Positions 1 through 7,058 of a stretch of 11,233 bases of DNA are shown piece by piece. The notes beneath the pieces were generated by a model. The model was not told the DNA's origin, did not search any database, and saw nothing but the letters and a program-made list of their open reading frames with translations. Both the position numbers and the translations under genes were made by a program. Location: assembly GCA_031548675.1 (NCBI GenBank), contig JAVBQU010000033.1:1-11233 (forward strand), written 5' to 3'. Each line of letters opens with the position of its first letter. The stretch's first letter is position 1. The stretch is from JAVBQU01 sp031548675 (lineage in GTDB: Bacteria > Bacteroidota > Bacteroidia > Bacteroidales > P3).

Positions 1-466
1 CGCTGATCCCGAGCCGGTCGGCTATCTCCCTGTGGGAATAACCCTCGACGGCGTACATATTCAGTACCAGCCTGTATCCTTCCGGAAGCTTCGTTATATA
101 CCTCACGATCTCCTGCGCCTCCATCTTCTCAACCGCCGAACTCTCCCTGTCGTCAAAATACCTTGCGTTCTCCACCTGCTCGGTAGCCCCCAGTATATTG
201 TTCCTACGTAGGTACCCCAGTGCAGTATTGACAAAGATACGCCTCATCCATCCTTCGAAAGAACCTTTTCGCTGGAAATCGGGAAGATGTTTAAAAACCT
301 TTACAAATGACTCTATCAAAATATCTTCAGCTTCGTCTCGGTTTTTGGCATAACGAATGCAGACACCCAGCATGGTTACCCGATACTTATCAAAAAGCAT
401 TTGTTGGGCTTTGCGGTTGGATTTTATGCTCTCCGTAATTAACCAATCTTCATCAGTTACCACCAT
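1..466 (-). CDS. RNA polymerase sigma factor, ECF (sigma-70) family, 3' end missing
   Basis: The gene reads from ATG at 466-464 toward the window edge and gives 155 residues (MVVTDEDWLI...) without a stop, so the C-terminus lies outside. Region 2 of a sigma-70 factor is visible at about residues 21-90: the helix with NRDEAEDIL (42-50), FVKVFKHLPDF (54-64) and GSFEGWMRRIFVNTALGYLRR (about 69-88, core recognition and -10 binding). After a variable linker, region 4 begins near 115 with LPEGYRLVLNMYAVEGYSHREIADRLGIS, the helix-turn-helix that reads the -35 element. The family usually has about 180-200 residues, so perhaps 30-40 are missing. ECF factors direct RNA polymerase to dedicated promoters. 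No anti-sigma gene is visible, because the downstream side is cut off, so the signal it answers to cannot be inferred. Base composition and codon use change inside the gene (see findings). I see no convincing promoter in 467-595. Confidence 0.9.
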   Translation of the reverse strand, partial: MVVTDEDWLITESIKSNRKAQQMLFDKYRVTMLGVCIRYAKNRDEAEDILIESFVKVFKHLPDFQRKGSFEGWMRRIFVNTALGYLRRNNILGATEQVENARYFDDRESSAVEKMEAQEIVRYITKLPEGYRLVLNMYAVEGYSHREIADRLGIS

Positions 467-595
467 GTTGTTATTAGACGATTAGAAAAAATAAAAAGTT
501 GTATTTATTAGTCCCTATTTAACAGTTGATTTGAAAACTTGTTTAAACTAAAGACATGAAGAAATATAAAATATGCCATGAAACGAAACGGCTGA

Positions 596-1831
596 TTACG
601 TTTTAACCATTTGTAAAATTTTTTCGGTTGCTCCTTTTTTTTCTGCAATATAGTTTTGGCAGATTTGAGATGTTCTCAAATAAAAATTCTGTTCGGAAAA
701 AAGTTTTGAAAAAATCCCGACAAATTCTTGATATTCTTTTACTGCAAACGCACCTTGTATTTCAAGCAAATCATGAGCTTCCTGAAATTTCTGATAATTA
801 GGAGCGCCAAAAATAATGGGTTTTCCAAAAGCAGCCGCTTCTAAAATATTATGCAGCCCTTTGCCAAATCCGCCTCCAATAAATGCAATATCGGAATATT
901 GATAAAGATGCGATAATTTCCCTATACTGTCAATAATCAGCACCTGTGCATCTTGAACATTTTTGTCTGTAGCTTGGGAAAATAAAAGTGTCGGAATATG
1001 AGAAAACTTTTGCTGTATTTTTTCTAAATGATTTGCACCTATTTCATGCGGAGCCAAAATAAATTTTACTCCGCCACGCTGTTCTGCGGATAATCTGCTT
1101 ATAATATCTTCTTCTGCTTCCCAAGAGCTGCCTGTTAAAAGAATTTTATTTTCTCCTTTAAATTGTTCTATCAAAGGAAATTGCTGGGGCTGTTGGGCTA
1201 CCGAAAAAACCCTATCAAACCGTGTATCGCCGGAAACCGTAACTTGATTAATCCCGTGTTTTTGCAATAGTATTGCCGACTTTTCATTTTGAACAAAAAA
1301 ACGGGAGACGGAATCAAAATGTTTTCGAAACCATTTTCCCCATGGTTTAAAGAAGTATTGATCTTCTCGAAAAATTGCTGAAACGAAATAGGTGGGAATT
1401 TGTGCTTTACGAAGATATTTCAAATAATTGAACCAAAACTCATATTTAATAAAAAATGCTTTTTTAAGGTTAACCATTTCTACAAACTTTCGTGCATTAC
1501 ACATAGTATCTATCGGAAGATAGAATATATAATCTGCTCCTTGATAATTTTTCCTGATTTCATACCCTGAGGGGGAGAAAAAGGTCAATAAAATTTTATA
1601 TTGAGGGTTTTGGGTTTTGAATGCTTCAATAATGGGTCTGCCTTGCTCAAATTCGCCCAATGAAGCTGAATGAAACCAAACGATTTCATCTTTAGGATTA
1701 ATCTGCGAGGCTATTGTTTGTAATATATGCTTTTGCCCTTTTGTCCACAGTTTTGCTTTAGCATTAAATAGGGCAGCTATTTTTGCTAAAACAAAGTAAA
1801 TATAAATACCTGTGGTATAAAGTAATCGCAT
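596..1831 (-). CDS. waaA: 3-deoxy-D-manno-octulosonic acid (Kdo) transferase
   Basis: This is a 411-residue protein of the WaaA/KdtA family (glycosyltransferase GT30). The family transfers Kdo from CMP-Kdo to the lipid A precursor on the inner face of the cytoplasmic membrane, the first step of LPS core assembly. A short hydrophobic N-terminal anchor lies at about residues 8-22. The acceptor-side motif FHSASLGEFEQGRP (53-66) carries Glu60, which matches the proposed catalytic base of the family. LTFFSPSGYE (82-91), GDTRFDRV (201-208), GSSWEAEE (234-241), APHE (260-263) and the glycine-rich donor-site segment GGGFGKGLHNILEAAAFGKP (319-338) all fit. The length is normal and nothing looks broken. 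The outer-membrane protein gene lies 84 bases upstream in the same direction, separated by a 7-base tandem repeat that ends 10 bases before this start codon. No Shine-Dalgarno sequence is seen. One or more Kdo residues per lipid A cannot be told from sequence. Confidence 0.96.
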   Translation of the reverse strand: MRLLYTTGIYIYFVLAKIAALFNAKAKLWTKGQKHILQTIASQINPKDEIVWFHSASLGEFEQGRPIIEAFKTQNPQYKILLTFFSPSGYEIRKNYQGADYIFYLPIDTMCNARKFVEMVNLKKAFFIKYEFWFNYLKYLRKAQIPTYFVSAIFREDQYFFKPWGKWFRKHFDSVSRFFVQNEKSAILLQKHGINQVTVSGDTRFDRVFSVAQQPQQFPLIEQFKGENKILLTGSSWEAEEDIISRLSAEQRGGVKFILAPHEIGANHLEKIQQKFSHIPTLLFSQATDKNVQDAQVLIIDSIGKLSHLYQYSDIAFIGGGFGKGLHNILEAAAFGKPIIFGAPNYQKFQEAHDLLEIQGAFAVKEYQEFVGIFSKLFSEQNFYLRTSQICQNYIAEKKGATEKILQMVKT

Positions 1832-1841
1832 CGAATAATTA

Positions 1842-1883
1842 TTTCAAATGTCAGGTTTCAAATTTCAGATTAGAGATTTCAGA
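1842..1883. repeat. Short tandem repeat, six 7-base units upstream of waaA
   Basis: Read on the plus strand, contiguous heptamers start at 1842 (TTTCAAA), 1849 (TGTCAGG), 1856 (TTTCAAA), 1863 (TTTCAGA), 1870 (TTAGAGA) and 1877 (TTTCAGA). Four units are near identical and two are degenerate. In the direction of waaA the consensus is T(C/T)TGAAA. The array lies between the start of waaA (1831) and the stop of the outer-membrane protein gene (1916), in the waaA 5' region. Its periodicity is seen directly; any effect on expression is inference. Confidence 0.75.
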
Positions 1884-1915
1884 ATCATCAATTACGTATA
1901 TAACATTCGTTATTT

Positions 1916-2677
1916 TTAGTAATAATATTCTTTAGGTTTCTTGCCATAAAGCGGAAACATCCAGCCTACTTTTATTCCAATTAAAAAATCGAAATAGACT
2001 TTATTGTCTTTCTTTTGTAAAGCAAAATCAAAATCCCGGATGGATTTAGTCCACGCTTCTGTAAATTCAAATCCTCCGTAGAAATTTACCATCCGTGAAT
2101 CTCCCATATAGAAAAATCCTACAAATTGGCTTAATGTTGGTCCCATTGATAAACGATCGTAACCTTTGGCATAATCATCTATCAAGGGAGGAATTTTGTA
2201 ATCATTAATATCAAATTGTATTTTAGTCCAATGATACATGAGTCCTGCACTTCCCATCAAAAGTATTCCGGTATTAGGATTAAAGCCAAAAGCGGGTATT
2301 AATTTCCCTACTTTCAGGTTGGCTGTAAATCCTCTTTCATTGAAAAAAGGAGCTACATCAAAAGCCAATCCGGCATTACTTATAGCATCTCCTGTAGAGG
2401 TTGTTACAAATTTGGTAATAGAATCTATATTCTTTACATTTTTGCTAAACATAAAATTAAAATCTGCACCTATCAACCAATTTGTCCGGGTTTTCCATAA
2501 AAACACAGGTCCTACTGCGGAGTTGCCTCCATATCGTTTTGCCATATCCCCTACCGGAAACTGGTAAGAATAAGTTCCGGCAATTATAGCTGTTGATACT
2601 GGCTCTTTCATCGCATCTTGCTGGGCAAAAAGCAAAGCTGTTGATAGTAAAAAAATACTGGTTAGAAAAATCCGCAT
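1916..2677 (-). CDS. Predicted outer-membrane beta-barrel protein of unknown function
   Basis: The 253-residue product starts with a clear Sec signal peptide, MRIFLTSIFLLSTALLFA, probably cut before QQDAMKEP. The mature part is rich in aromatic and glycine residues with alternating hydrophobic stretches such as SAVGPVFLWKTRTNWLIGADFNFMF (about 53-77) and NFYGGFEFTEAW, and near the C-terminus it reads FDFLIGIKVGWMFPLYGKKPKEYYY. A last strand of G-x-K-x-GW followed by a Tyr-rich tail resembles small outer-membrane proteins I associate with Bacteroidota; I cannot name a family with certainty. It probably sits in the outer membrane or is exposed in the periplasm. A TAnnTTTG promoter lies 37-44 bases upstream of the start, so the gene can be transcribed on its own and may feed into waaA, 84 bases downstream. 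That pairing would fit envelope assembly, but no specific role can be read from the sequence. Confidence 0.8.
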   Translation of the reverse strand: MRIFLTSIFLLSTALLFAQQDAMKEPVSTAIIAGTYSYQFPVGDMAKRYGGNSAVGPVFLWKTRTNWLIGADFNFMFSKNVKNIDSITKFVTTSTGDAISNAGLAFDVAPFFNERGFTANLKVGKLIPAFGFNPNTGILLMGSAGLMYHWTKIQFDINDYKIPPLIDDYAKGYDRLSMGPTLSQFVGFFYMGDSRMVNFYGGFEFTEAWTKSIRDFDFALQKKDNKVYFDFLIGIKVGWMFPLYGKKPKEYYY

Positions 2678-2713
2678 TGAAGTAATGTATTTATGCTTAT
2701 TCTATAGTGTATG

Positions 2714-2721
2714 CAAAAGTA
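2714..2721 (-). promoter_or_regulatory. Bacteroidota-type -7 element for the outer-membrane protein gene
   Basis: On the minus strand the bases read TACTTTTG, an exact match to the TAnnTTTG -7 consensus of Bacteroidota primary-sigma promoters. It ends 36 bases before the ATG at 2677, which allows a leader of about 30 bases. No good -33 TTG is seen at the expected distance, so the promoter is supported by the -7 element and position only. Confidence 0.55.
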
Positions 2722-2799
2722 CATATTTTATGTATTAAACAGAAAAATAATATGAACTTATTCATGCAATAATAAAGACTTTTTAAAAGTATATATTTT

Positions 2800-3882
2800 C
2801 TAATTTAGGAATTCAAACTGTTGGTTACGCCGCTGAGGTTCAAATCCTGCTTCGCGAATGGCAAGCTGTATGCCTTCTTTATCAAACTTAAATGCACTTC
2901 CCATAGGGGAAACTACATTTTCTTCTATCATTATCGACCCAAAATCGTTTGCTCCGGCATGCAGGCAGATTTGTGCTGTTTCTTTGCCTACAGTAAGCGA
3001 TGAGGGTTGTATGTTGGGGATATTATTCAAAACAATCCGACTCAAAGCAATCATACGGATATATTCTTCTGCTGCAGGCTGCTGCTTTATGTTATATTTT
3101 TCCATTTGGGTTCCGTTGAATTTCATAGTCCAAGGGATAAAAGAAATAAAACCTTTAGCATGTTCCGGTTTTTCATTCTGTACATCACGAATATAGAGCA
3201 GGTGCAGAATCCGTTCTTCTATCGTTTCTATATGTCCGAAAACCATCGTTGCAGAAGTGGTTATATTAAGTTTATGGGCTTCCCGCATCACATCCAGCCA
3301 TTGTTTAACTGTAAATTTTCGGGGAGAAATTATACTTCGTACTCTATCCGACAAAATTTCGGCTCCGGCTCCGGGCAGACTATCTAATCCGGCTTCTTGT
3401 AAGCGAATAAGGGTTTCTCTGTAAGAAATATTTTCTAATGTTGATATATGGATAATCTCTGGAGGTCCTAAAGCATGAAGTTTCAGTTGAGGGTAAATGC
3501 TTTTTAGGGTCTTAAATAAATCGGTATAAAATTTTAATCCGAAATTTGGGTGCATTCCTCCCTGCAACAACAATTGATCTCCTCCCAACGAAACCAATTC
3601 TTGTATCTTTTGTTCGTATTCTTCTTTACTTGTAATATAGGCTCTAGGGGATTTCTCTGTGCAAAAGAATGAACAAAACTTACAACCGGACATGCAAATA
3701 TTGGTATAGTTTACATTTCTATCGATAAGCCAAGTTACCTTGTTGTTGGGATGCCATTGTTTGCGTAATTCATTGGCAACATACATCAACTCGGCAGTAG
3801 AAGCTTTTTGCCATAAAAGCAGGCTTTCTTCCAAGCTAAAGTTTTCTTTACGCAGGGCTTTATCTAAAGTATTATTGAGCAT
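2800..3882 (-). CDS. mqnC: Cyclic dehypoxanthinyl futalosine synthase (radical SAM), MqnC
   Basis: This 360-residue protein belongs to the MqnC family, radical-SAM enzymes that cyclise dehypoxanthinyl futalosine in the futalosine route to menaquinone. The [4Fe-4S]-binding cysteines are C63, C67 and C70 in NYTNICMSGCKFCSFF (58-73), the CX3CX2C pattern. The preceding DRNVNYTNIC form separates MqnC from MqnE and from CofG/CofH-type relatives. Further family segments are QLLLQGGMHPNFGL (103-116), GLDSLPGAGAEILSDRVR (165-182), ATMVFGHIETIEERI (211-225), FISFIPWTMKFNGT (245-258) and GANDFGSIMIEENVVSPMG (310-328). The length is normal. The DUF2027-Smr gene ends 39 bases upstream in the same direction, and the two are probably cotranscribed. 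None of mqnA, B, D or E is in the window, so the pathway must be completed elsewhere. The cell should make menaquinone for respiration by this route rather than by the classical Men pathway (inference). Confidence 0.93.
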   Translation of the reverse strand: MLNNTLDKALRKENFSLEESLLLWQKASTAELMYVANELRKQWHPNNKVTWLIDRNVNYTNICMSGCKFCSFFCTEKSPRAYITSKEEYEQKIQELVSLGGDQLLLQGGMHPNFGLKFYTDLFKTLKSIYPQLKLHALGPPEIIHISTLENISYRETLIRLQEAGLDSLPGAGAEILSDRVRSIISPRKFTVKQWLDVMREAHKLNITTSATMVFGHIETIEERILHLLYIRDVQNEKPEHAKGFISFIPWTMKFNGTQMEKYNIKQQPAAEEYIRMIALSRIVLNNIPNIQPSSLTVGKETAQICLHAGANDFGSIMIEENVVSPMGSAFKFDKEGIQLAIREAGFEPQRRNQQFEFLN

Positions 3883-3921
3883 GATTTCTAAATAAAAACT
3901 ACTATTGCATGTTATGCATAA

Positions 3922-5004
3922 TTATTCTGTTATTTCTACATTTTGACCTATGAATACTTCGGTGGCACCCATGCCATATTTAGCCATAGAAGCATCAAAT
4001 GAATGTACGCCTTTGTATTTTTTCAGTATTTTCGTGATTTCGTTTTTCAAAACATGGTTGCCAACTCCATGTATAAAAATGATTTTTTGAATATGATGAT
4101 TTATAGCCGCATTCATACATTTCATAAAATAGTCCAACTGTATGTTGAGCATTTCGGCTGGACTTAAAAGATAGTAATCATCTACCAATTCGCCTATGTG
4201 TAAATCGATTTCGGCTGTATGGTTATCTATCAAATGCTGTTCTAGAATATTTTCAGATTTTACCTGCTGGGCTTTTTGAGGTTTTAATATGGATTCGTCT
4301 TTGCGTATTTCATCTTTATTTTCAGCAAAAACAGACACTTCTACCATTTTTCCCAAAGTGAGCATCAATGCTTTTTGCTGGATAAATGGAATGGCGATGT
4401 AATTGTTTTCTTGATAAAACCTTGAAGGCTTGATTTTAAATTCGGTACTTAAAGGACTTAATACTTGCTTACTGCTATCGACATGAAACAAAACCTGAAT
4501 TACTCCTGTAAGCCATTTATTAAGTTCGTCTCGGTTGATGGTTTTGAGTAAAAACTTTTGACGGGGTTCTAAACCGCCATAGTCCGTACCGATAAATACA
4601 TTTTCATCGTTTCGAAGAAAAACGCTAAACAATATATCGAAATGCGTATTGTTTATCAAATAAATATCCATTAATCCGCTTACTAAAAAACGCTGATCAT
4701 GAGGTACAAAAGCCAAATACATACCTGCCTCAGCAGAGTTGGTCATAATCTTCGATATTCTGTAGTCCTCTTCATCTTCTTGTATTTCTGGGCGTTTTTC
4801 AACATCATCTACCTCAATATCTTCTTGAAATAAGCCTGCTGCTTTTTCGTCGGTTTCTATCAAAACCAATTCGTTGATTAATGTGGGTATATCAAAACCA
4901 TCTTCAACTGCCACGCTTACTATCTGGCTGCTAATAATTTTGCTTACTACGCCCCCGCCTTTTGTATTTAAGAACTTAACTTTATCGCCTACTTTGAATG
5001 TCAT
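3922..5004 (-). CDS. DUF2027 domain protein with C-terminal Smr domain
   Basis: The 360-residue cytoplasmic protein has three visible parts. The N-terminus, VGDKVKFLNTKGGGVVSKI (5-23) followed by EDGFDIPTLINELVLIE (34-50), is the small beta-domain typical of DUF2027 proteins of Bacteroidota. A middle beta-rich region runs from about 90 to 225, then a charged linker (228-255). The C-terminal Smr domain spans about 265-352. It begins with IDLHIGEL (266-273, matching the family's L-D-L-H motif), continues with the helix around LNIQLDYFMKCMNAAI and IIFIHGVGNHVLKNEI (308-323, the HG-x-G-x-G/N-x-x-L-K loop), and ends with YGMGATEVFI (343-352). Smr domains are known as nucleases or nucleic-acid binders in MutS2 and in stand-alone proteins; the function of the DUF2027 fusion is not established. 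A divergent promoter lies directly upstream. mqnC follows 39 bases downstream, without an evident functional link. Confidence 0.9.
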   Translation of the reverse strand: MTFKVGDKVKFLNTKGGGVVSKIISSQIVSVAVEDGFDIPTLINELVLIETDEKAAGLFQEDIEVDDVEKRPEIQEDEEDYRISKIMTNSAEAGMYLAFVPHDQRFLVSGLMDIYLINNTHFDILFSVFLRNDENVFIGTDYGGLEPRQKFLLKTINRDELNKWLTGVIQVLFHVDSSKQVLSPLSTEFKIKPSRFYQENNYIAIPFIQQKALMLTLGKMVEVSVFAENKDEIRKDESILKPQKAQQVKSENILEQHLIDNHTAEIDLHIGELVDDYYLLSPAEMLNIQLDYFMKCMNAAINHHIQKIIFIHGVGNHVLKNEITKILKKYKGVHSFDASMAKYGMGATEVFIGQNVEITE

Positions 5005-5022
5005 TATGTAATAATTTTAATG

Positions 5023-5030
5023 CAAATTTA
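5023..5030 (-). promoter_or_regulatory. Bacteroidota-type -7 element for the DUF2027-Smr gene (and mqnC)
   Basis: The minus strand reads TAAATTTG here, an exact TAnnTTTG match followed by C. A possible -33 element, TTTG on the minus strand at 5056-5053, lies 22 bases away, slightly more than usual. Transcription would begin near 5018-5016, about 12-14 bases before the ATG at 5004. Confidence 0.6.
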
Positions 5031-5104
5031 CGGATAAAAGTAAACGGCTGTTCAAATTCAAGGTATTTTCCAAACTTTTTGTTTTTTATTGCCCTGTTTT
5101 GCTG

Positions 5105-5112
5105 TAAATTTG
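5105..5112 (+). promoter_or_regulatory. Bacteroidota-type -7 element for the secreted protein gene; decides its start
   Basis: The bases TAAATTTG match TAnnTTTG exactly. The nearest TTTG upstream (5078-5081) is 23 bases away, a loose fit to a -33 element. Transcription would begin around 5117-5120, so in-frame codons further upstream cannot be starts from this promoter. ATG at 5118 falls on or next to the start of the transcript, while ATG at 5133 leaves a short leader and begins a proper signal peptide. Confidence 0.6.
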
Positions 5113-5132
5113 CACTCATGAACTCCCATAAT

Positions 5133-6395
5133 ATGAAGCGGATAATTCTGATAATGCTATGTTTCGTGCTGGTAAGCTCGAAACTTTGGGCTGCTTATAT
5201 TTTAATCCCGATGGATAATACCCAAAAAGATCATCTTAAATCTTACGGTATAGCTTACTGGGCATTGGAAAGAAATGTTGAAGTAAGCTGGCTTTTAAAT
5301 TACCGGGGCGGAAGTTTTATGTGTAAATATGCCGAAGCGATAGAAAAAGAATGTAAGCTCAGGGGGATAACTTATCAGGTTATAGCCGATGAGCAATCAA
5401 CACAGATATTAAGAGAAATAGCCGATCCTGAAGTAAATATGGATGAGGTTAAATTGCAAAAAGCCCCTAAAATTGCTGTGTATTCGCCTAAAAGCAAACT
5501 CCCTTGGGATGATGCTGTTACATTGGTTCTTACCTATGCAGAAATTCCTTATACTGTTATTTACGATGACGAAGTGATGAATGGGGTACTGCCTTTTTAT
5601 GATTGGCTGCATTTGCATCATGAAGATTTTACGGGACAATTCGGCAAGTTTTGGGCTGCTTACCGCAACCAGCCTTGGTATATCGAAGATGTCCGCACAC
5701 AGCAGGAAACGGCTAAGAAATTCGGGTTTTCGAAAGTTTCGCAACTTAAATTGGCTGTAGTAAAAAAGATGCGGGATTTTGTTTCGGGAGGCGGTTTTTT
5801 GTTTGCCATGTGTTCTGCTCCGGATAGTTACGATGTGGCTTTGGCAGCGGATGGCGTAGACATCTGCGACCAAGTGTTTGATGGAGACCCTATCGACCCG
5901 CAAGCTCAGCAGAAACTAAATTTTGACAATACATTTGCATTCCGTAATTTCGAAATTATTACCAACCCGTATATTTATGAAATTTCGAATATTGATGTAA
6001 CCAACTATCGGGGCAATGTGCAGCAGCAAGGGGATTTATTTACACTTTTTGATTTTTCAGCAAAATGGGATTGGATTCCTACTATGCTTACTCAAGACCA
6101 CGAGCGGGTTATCCGCGGATTTATGGGGCAATCTACGGCTTTCGGCAAGCAGTTTATTAAACCCAATGTGGTTATTTTAGGAGAGAATAAAGCCTTAAAT
6201 GAGGTACGTTATCTGCATGGAACTTATGGAAAGGGTACTTGGACTTTTTATGGCGGACATGACCCTGAGGATTATCAGCATTTAATCGGCGACCCGCCCA
6301 CAGATTTGAATCTGCATCCTAATTCTGCAGGCTATCGTCTGATTTTGAATAATATCTTATTTCCTGCTGCTAAAAAGGAAAAGCATAAGACCTAA
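5133..6395 (+). CDS. Conserved secreted protein of Bacteroidota, function unknown
   Basis: I chose ATG 5133 because it starts a clean signal peptide, MKRIILIMLCFVLVSSKLWA, with cleavage near A20/A21, and because a promoter at 5105-5112 excludes longer forms. The product has 420 residues. Segments such as YILIPMDNTQKDHLKSYGIAYW (22-43), WLLNYRGGSF, PKSKLPWDDAVTLVLTYAEIPY, WLHLHHEDFTGQFGKF (H160, H162, H163, E164), SGGGFLFAMCSAPDS (218-232), GFMGQSTAF and FYGGHDPEDYQH (374-385) are, from memory, strongly conserved in a Bacteroidota family. Database entries often label that family 'asparagine synthetase B'. I see neither the N-terminal Cys glutaminase nor the ATP-pyrophosphatase loop of real AsnB, and the protein is exported, so I reject that name. 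Cys227 after GGG and a late His376/Glu379 resemble a class I amidotransferase-like layout (inference). It is probably periplasmic. The gene is followed after 38 bases by an unrelated small gene. Confidence 0.85.
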   Translation: MKRIILIMLCFVLVSSKLWAAYILIPMDNTQKDHLKSYGIAYWALERNVEVSWLLNYRGGSFMCKYAEAIEKECKLRGITYQVIADEQSTQILREIADPEVNMDEVKLQKAPKIAVYSPKSKLPWDDAVTLVLTYAEIPYTVIYDDEVMNGVLPFYDWLHLHHEDFTGQFGKFWAAYRNQPWYIEDVRTQQETAKKFGFSKVSQLKLAVVKKMRDFVSGGGFLFAMCSAPDSYDVALAADGVDICDQVFDGDPIDPQAQQKLNFDNTFAFRNFEIITNPYIYEISNIDVTNYRGNVQQQGDLFTLFDFSAKWDWIPTMLTQDHERVIRGFMGQSTAFGKQFIKPNVVILGENKALNEVRYLHGTYGKGTWTFYGGHDPEDYQHLIGDPPTDLNLHPNSAGYRLILNNILFPAAKKEKHKT

Positions 6396-6433
6396 TGTTA
6401 TCTTATTTAAAAACAAATAGTGTATAACTGCTG

Positions 6434-7006
6434 ATGAAAAACAAATTCCTAATATTATTGGCTATCTTGTTATCATTATTTCTTTTATTTATACTATGGC
6501 ACATTTGGGATAATCGAAAACTTCAAAAACAGCAGAATACTATTTTGCAACTAAAGAATAGTCTAAATAATTTTACAATTAAAAATGATACCAAAGAGGA
6601 AAGAGGAATCGCTGAATTAGTTATAATTGATTCGAATTTTCTATCTACCTTAAATATTCTTATCGCGAAACATAAGAAATGTGGTCGTTTTATAGAATCT
6701 CACCCATGGGAAGTATATATTGAAGACGTGAAAGATGATCGCAAAATAGAAGCAAAGAGCATTTACATTTGCCAATCTTTTGATCATACTAAAACTATAA
6801 AAGGATATGGATTTTTTTACTTTAAAAACATTTTATTTATGGTTATAGGAGAAAAAATACCAGATATTTTTCTGTTAACTAATAAAAGAAAAGATATTGA
6901 GGTTGCAGAAAAACCAGAACCAATAATTTTTGACCCTCCAAGAGCTTTCTATTACTATTTTAATAAAAAAATTATCTTAGGTTATATTGCTCCTTGTGGG
7001 GGATAA
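6434..7006 (+). CDS. Membrane-anchored protein of unknown function, low G+C
   Basis: I do not recognise this 190-residue protein. It starts MKNKFLILLAILLSLFLLFI, and residues about 5-24 form a strongly hydrophobic segment that is more likely a membrane anchor than a cleaved signal, since no small-residue cleavage site follows (WHIWDNRKLQ). A short, possibly coiled-coil stretch of Lys, Gln and Asn (28-50) leads to a soluble domain with ESHPWEVYIEDVKDD (88-102) and GYGFFYFKNILFMVIGEKIPDIFLL. The end, FDPPRAFYYYFNKKIILGYIAPCGG, is unusually apolar. The soluble part should face the periplasm. By hand count three 60-base lines inside it average about 26% G+C, well below both flanking genes, which suggests a recently acquired or fast-evolving gene. 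It lies 38 bases after the secreted protein gene and its 3' end touches the region where the next gene must start. The frame is intact, so it is probably expressed. Confidence 0.7.
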   Translation: MKNKFLILLAILLSLFLLFILWHIWDNRKLQKQQNTILQLKNSLNNFTIKNDTKEERGIAELVIIDSNFLSTLNILIAKHKKCGRFIESHPWEVYIEDVKDDRKIEAKSIYICQSFDHTKTIKGYGFFYFKNILFMVIGEKIPDIFLLTNKRKDIEVAEKPEPIIFDPPRAFYYYFNKKIILGYIAPCGG

Positions 7007-7058
7007 AGCACTCTATATATTCAGAATAACTTTTAAAAATATAATCAAGCATATCATT

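Noticed and set aside
2238..2567. Plus-strand open frame of 109 codons opposite the outer-membrane protein gene
   Set aside because: It lies wholly within a gene with a clear signal peptide and promoter, and its translation has no recognisable pattern; it is an antisense shadow.
2821..3387. Three overlapping plus-strand frames opposite mqnC
   Set aside because: mqnC is unambiguous over this stretch; the antisense frames overlap each other and have no promoter or family features.
3906..3918. Small inverted repeat (TGCAT-gtt-ATGCA) between the Smr gene and mqnC
   Set aside because: Five base pairs with a 3-base loop and no T-run is too weak for a terminator; the genes are probably cotranscribed.
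4998..5132. N-terminal extension of the secreted protein gene
   Set aside because: The extension would span the divergent promoter region, including the -7 element, and would bury the signal peptide 45 residues inside the protein.
5409..5903. Minus-strand frame of 164 codons opposite the secreted protein gene
   Set aside because: The plus-strand protein is conserved through this stretch; the antisense product is an Arg/Ile/His-rich shadow.
6397..6428. Imperfect AT-rich hairpin between the secreted protein gene and the 190-residue gene
   Set aside because: The stem is almost all A-T with an internal mismatch and lacks a T-run; it is not distinguishable from chance in such AT-rich DNA.
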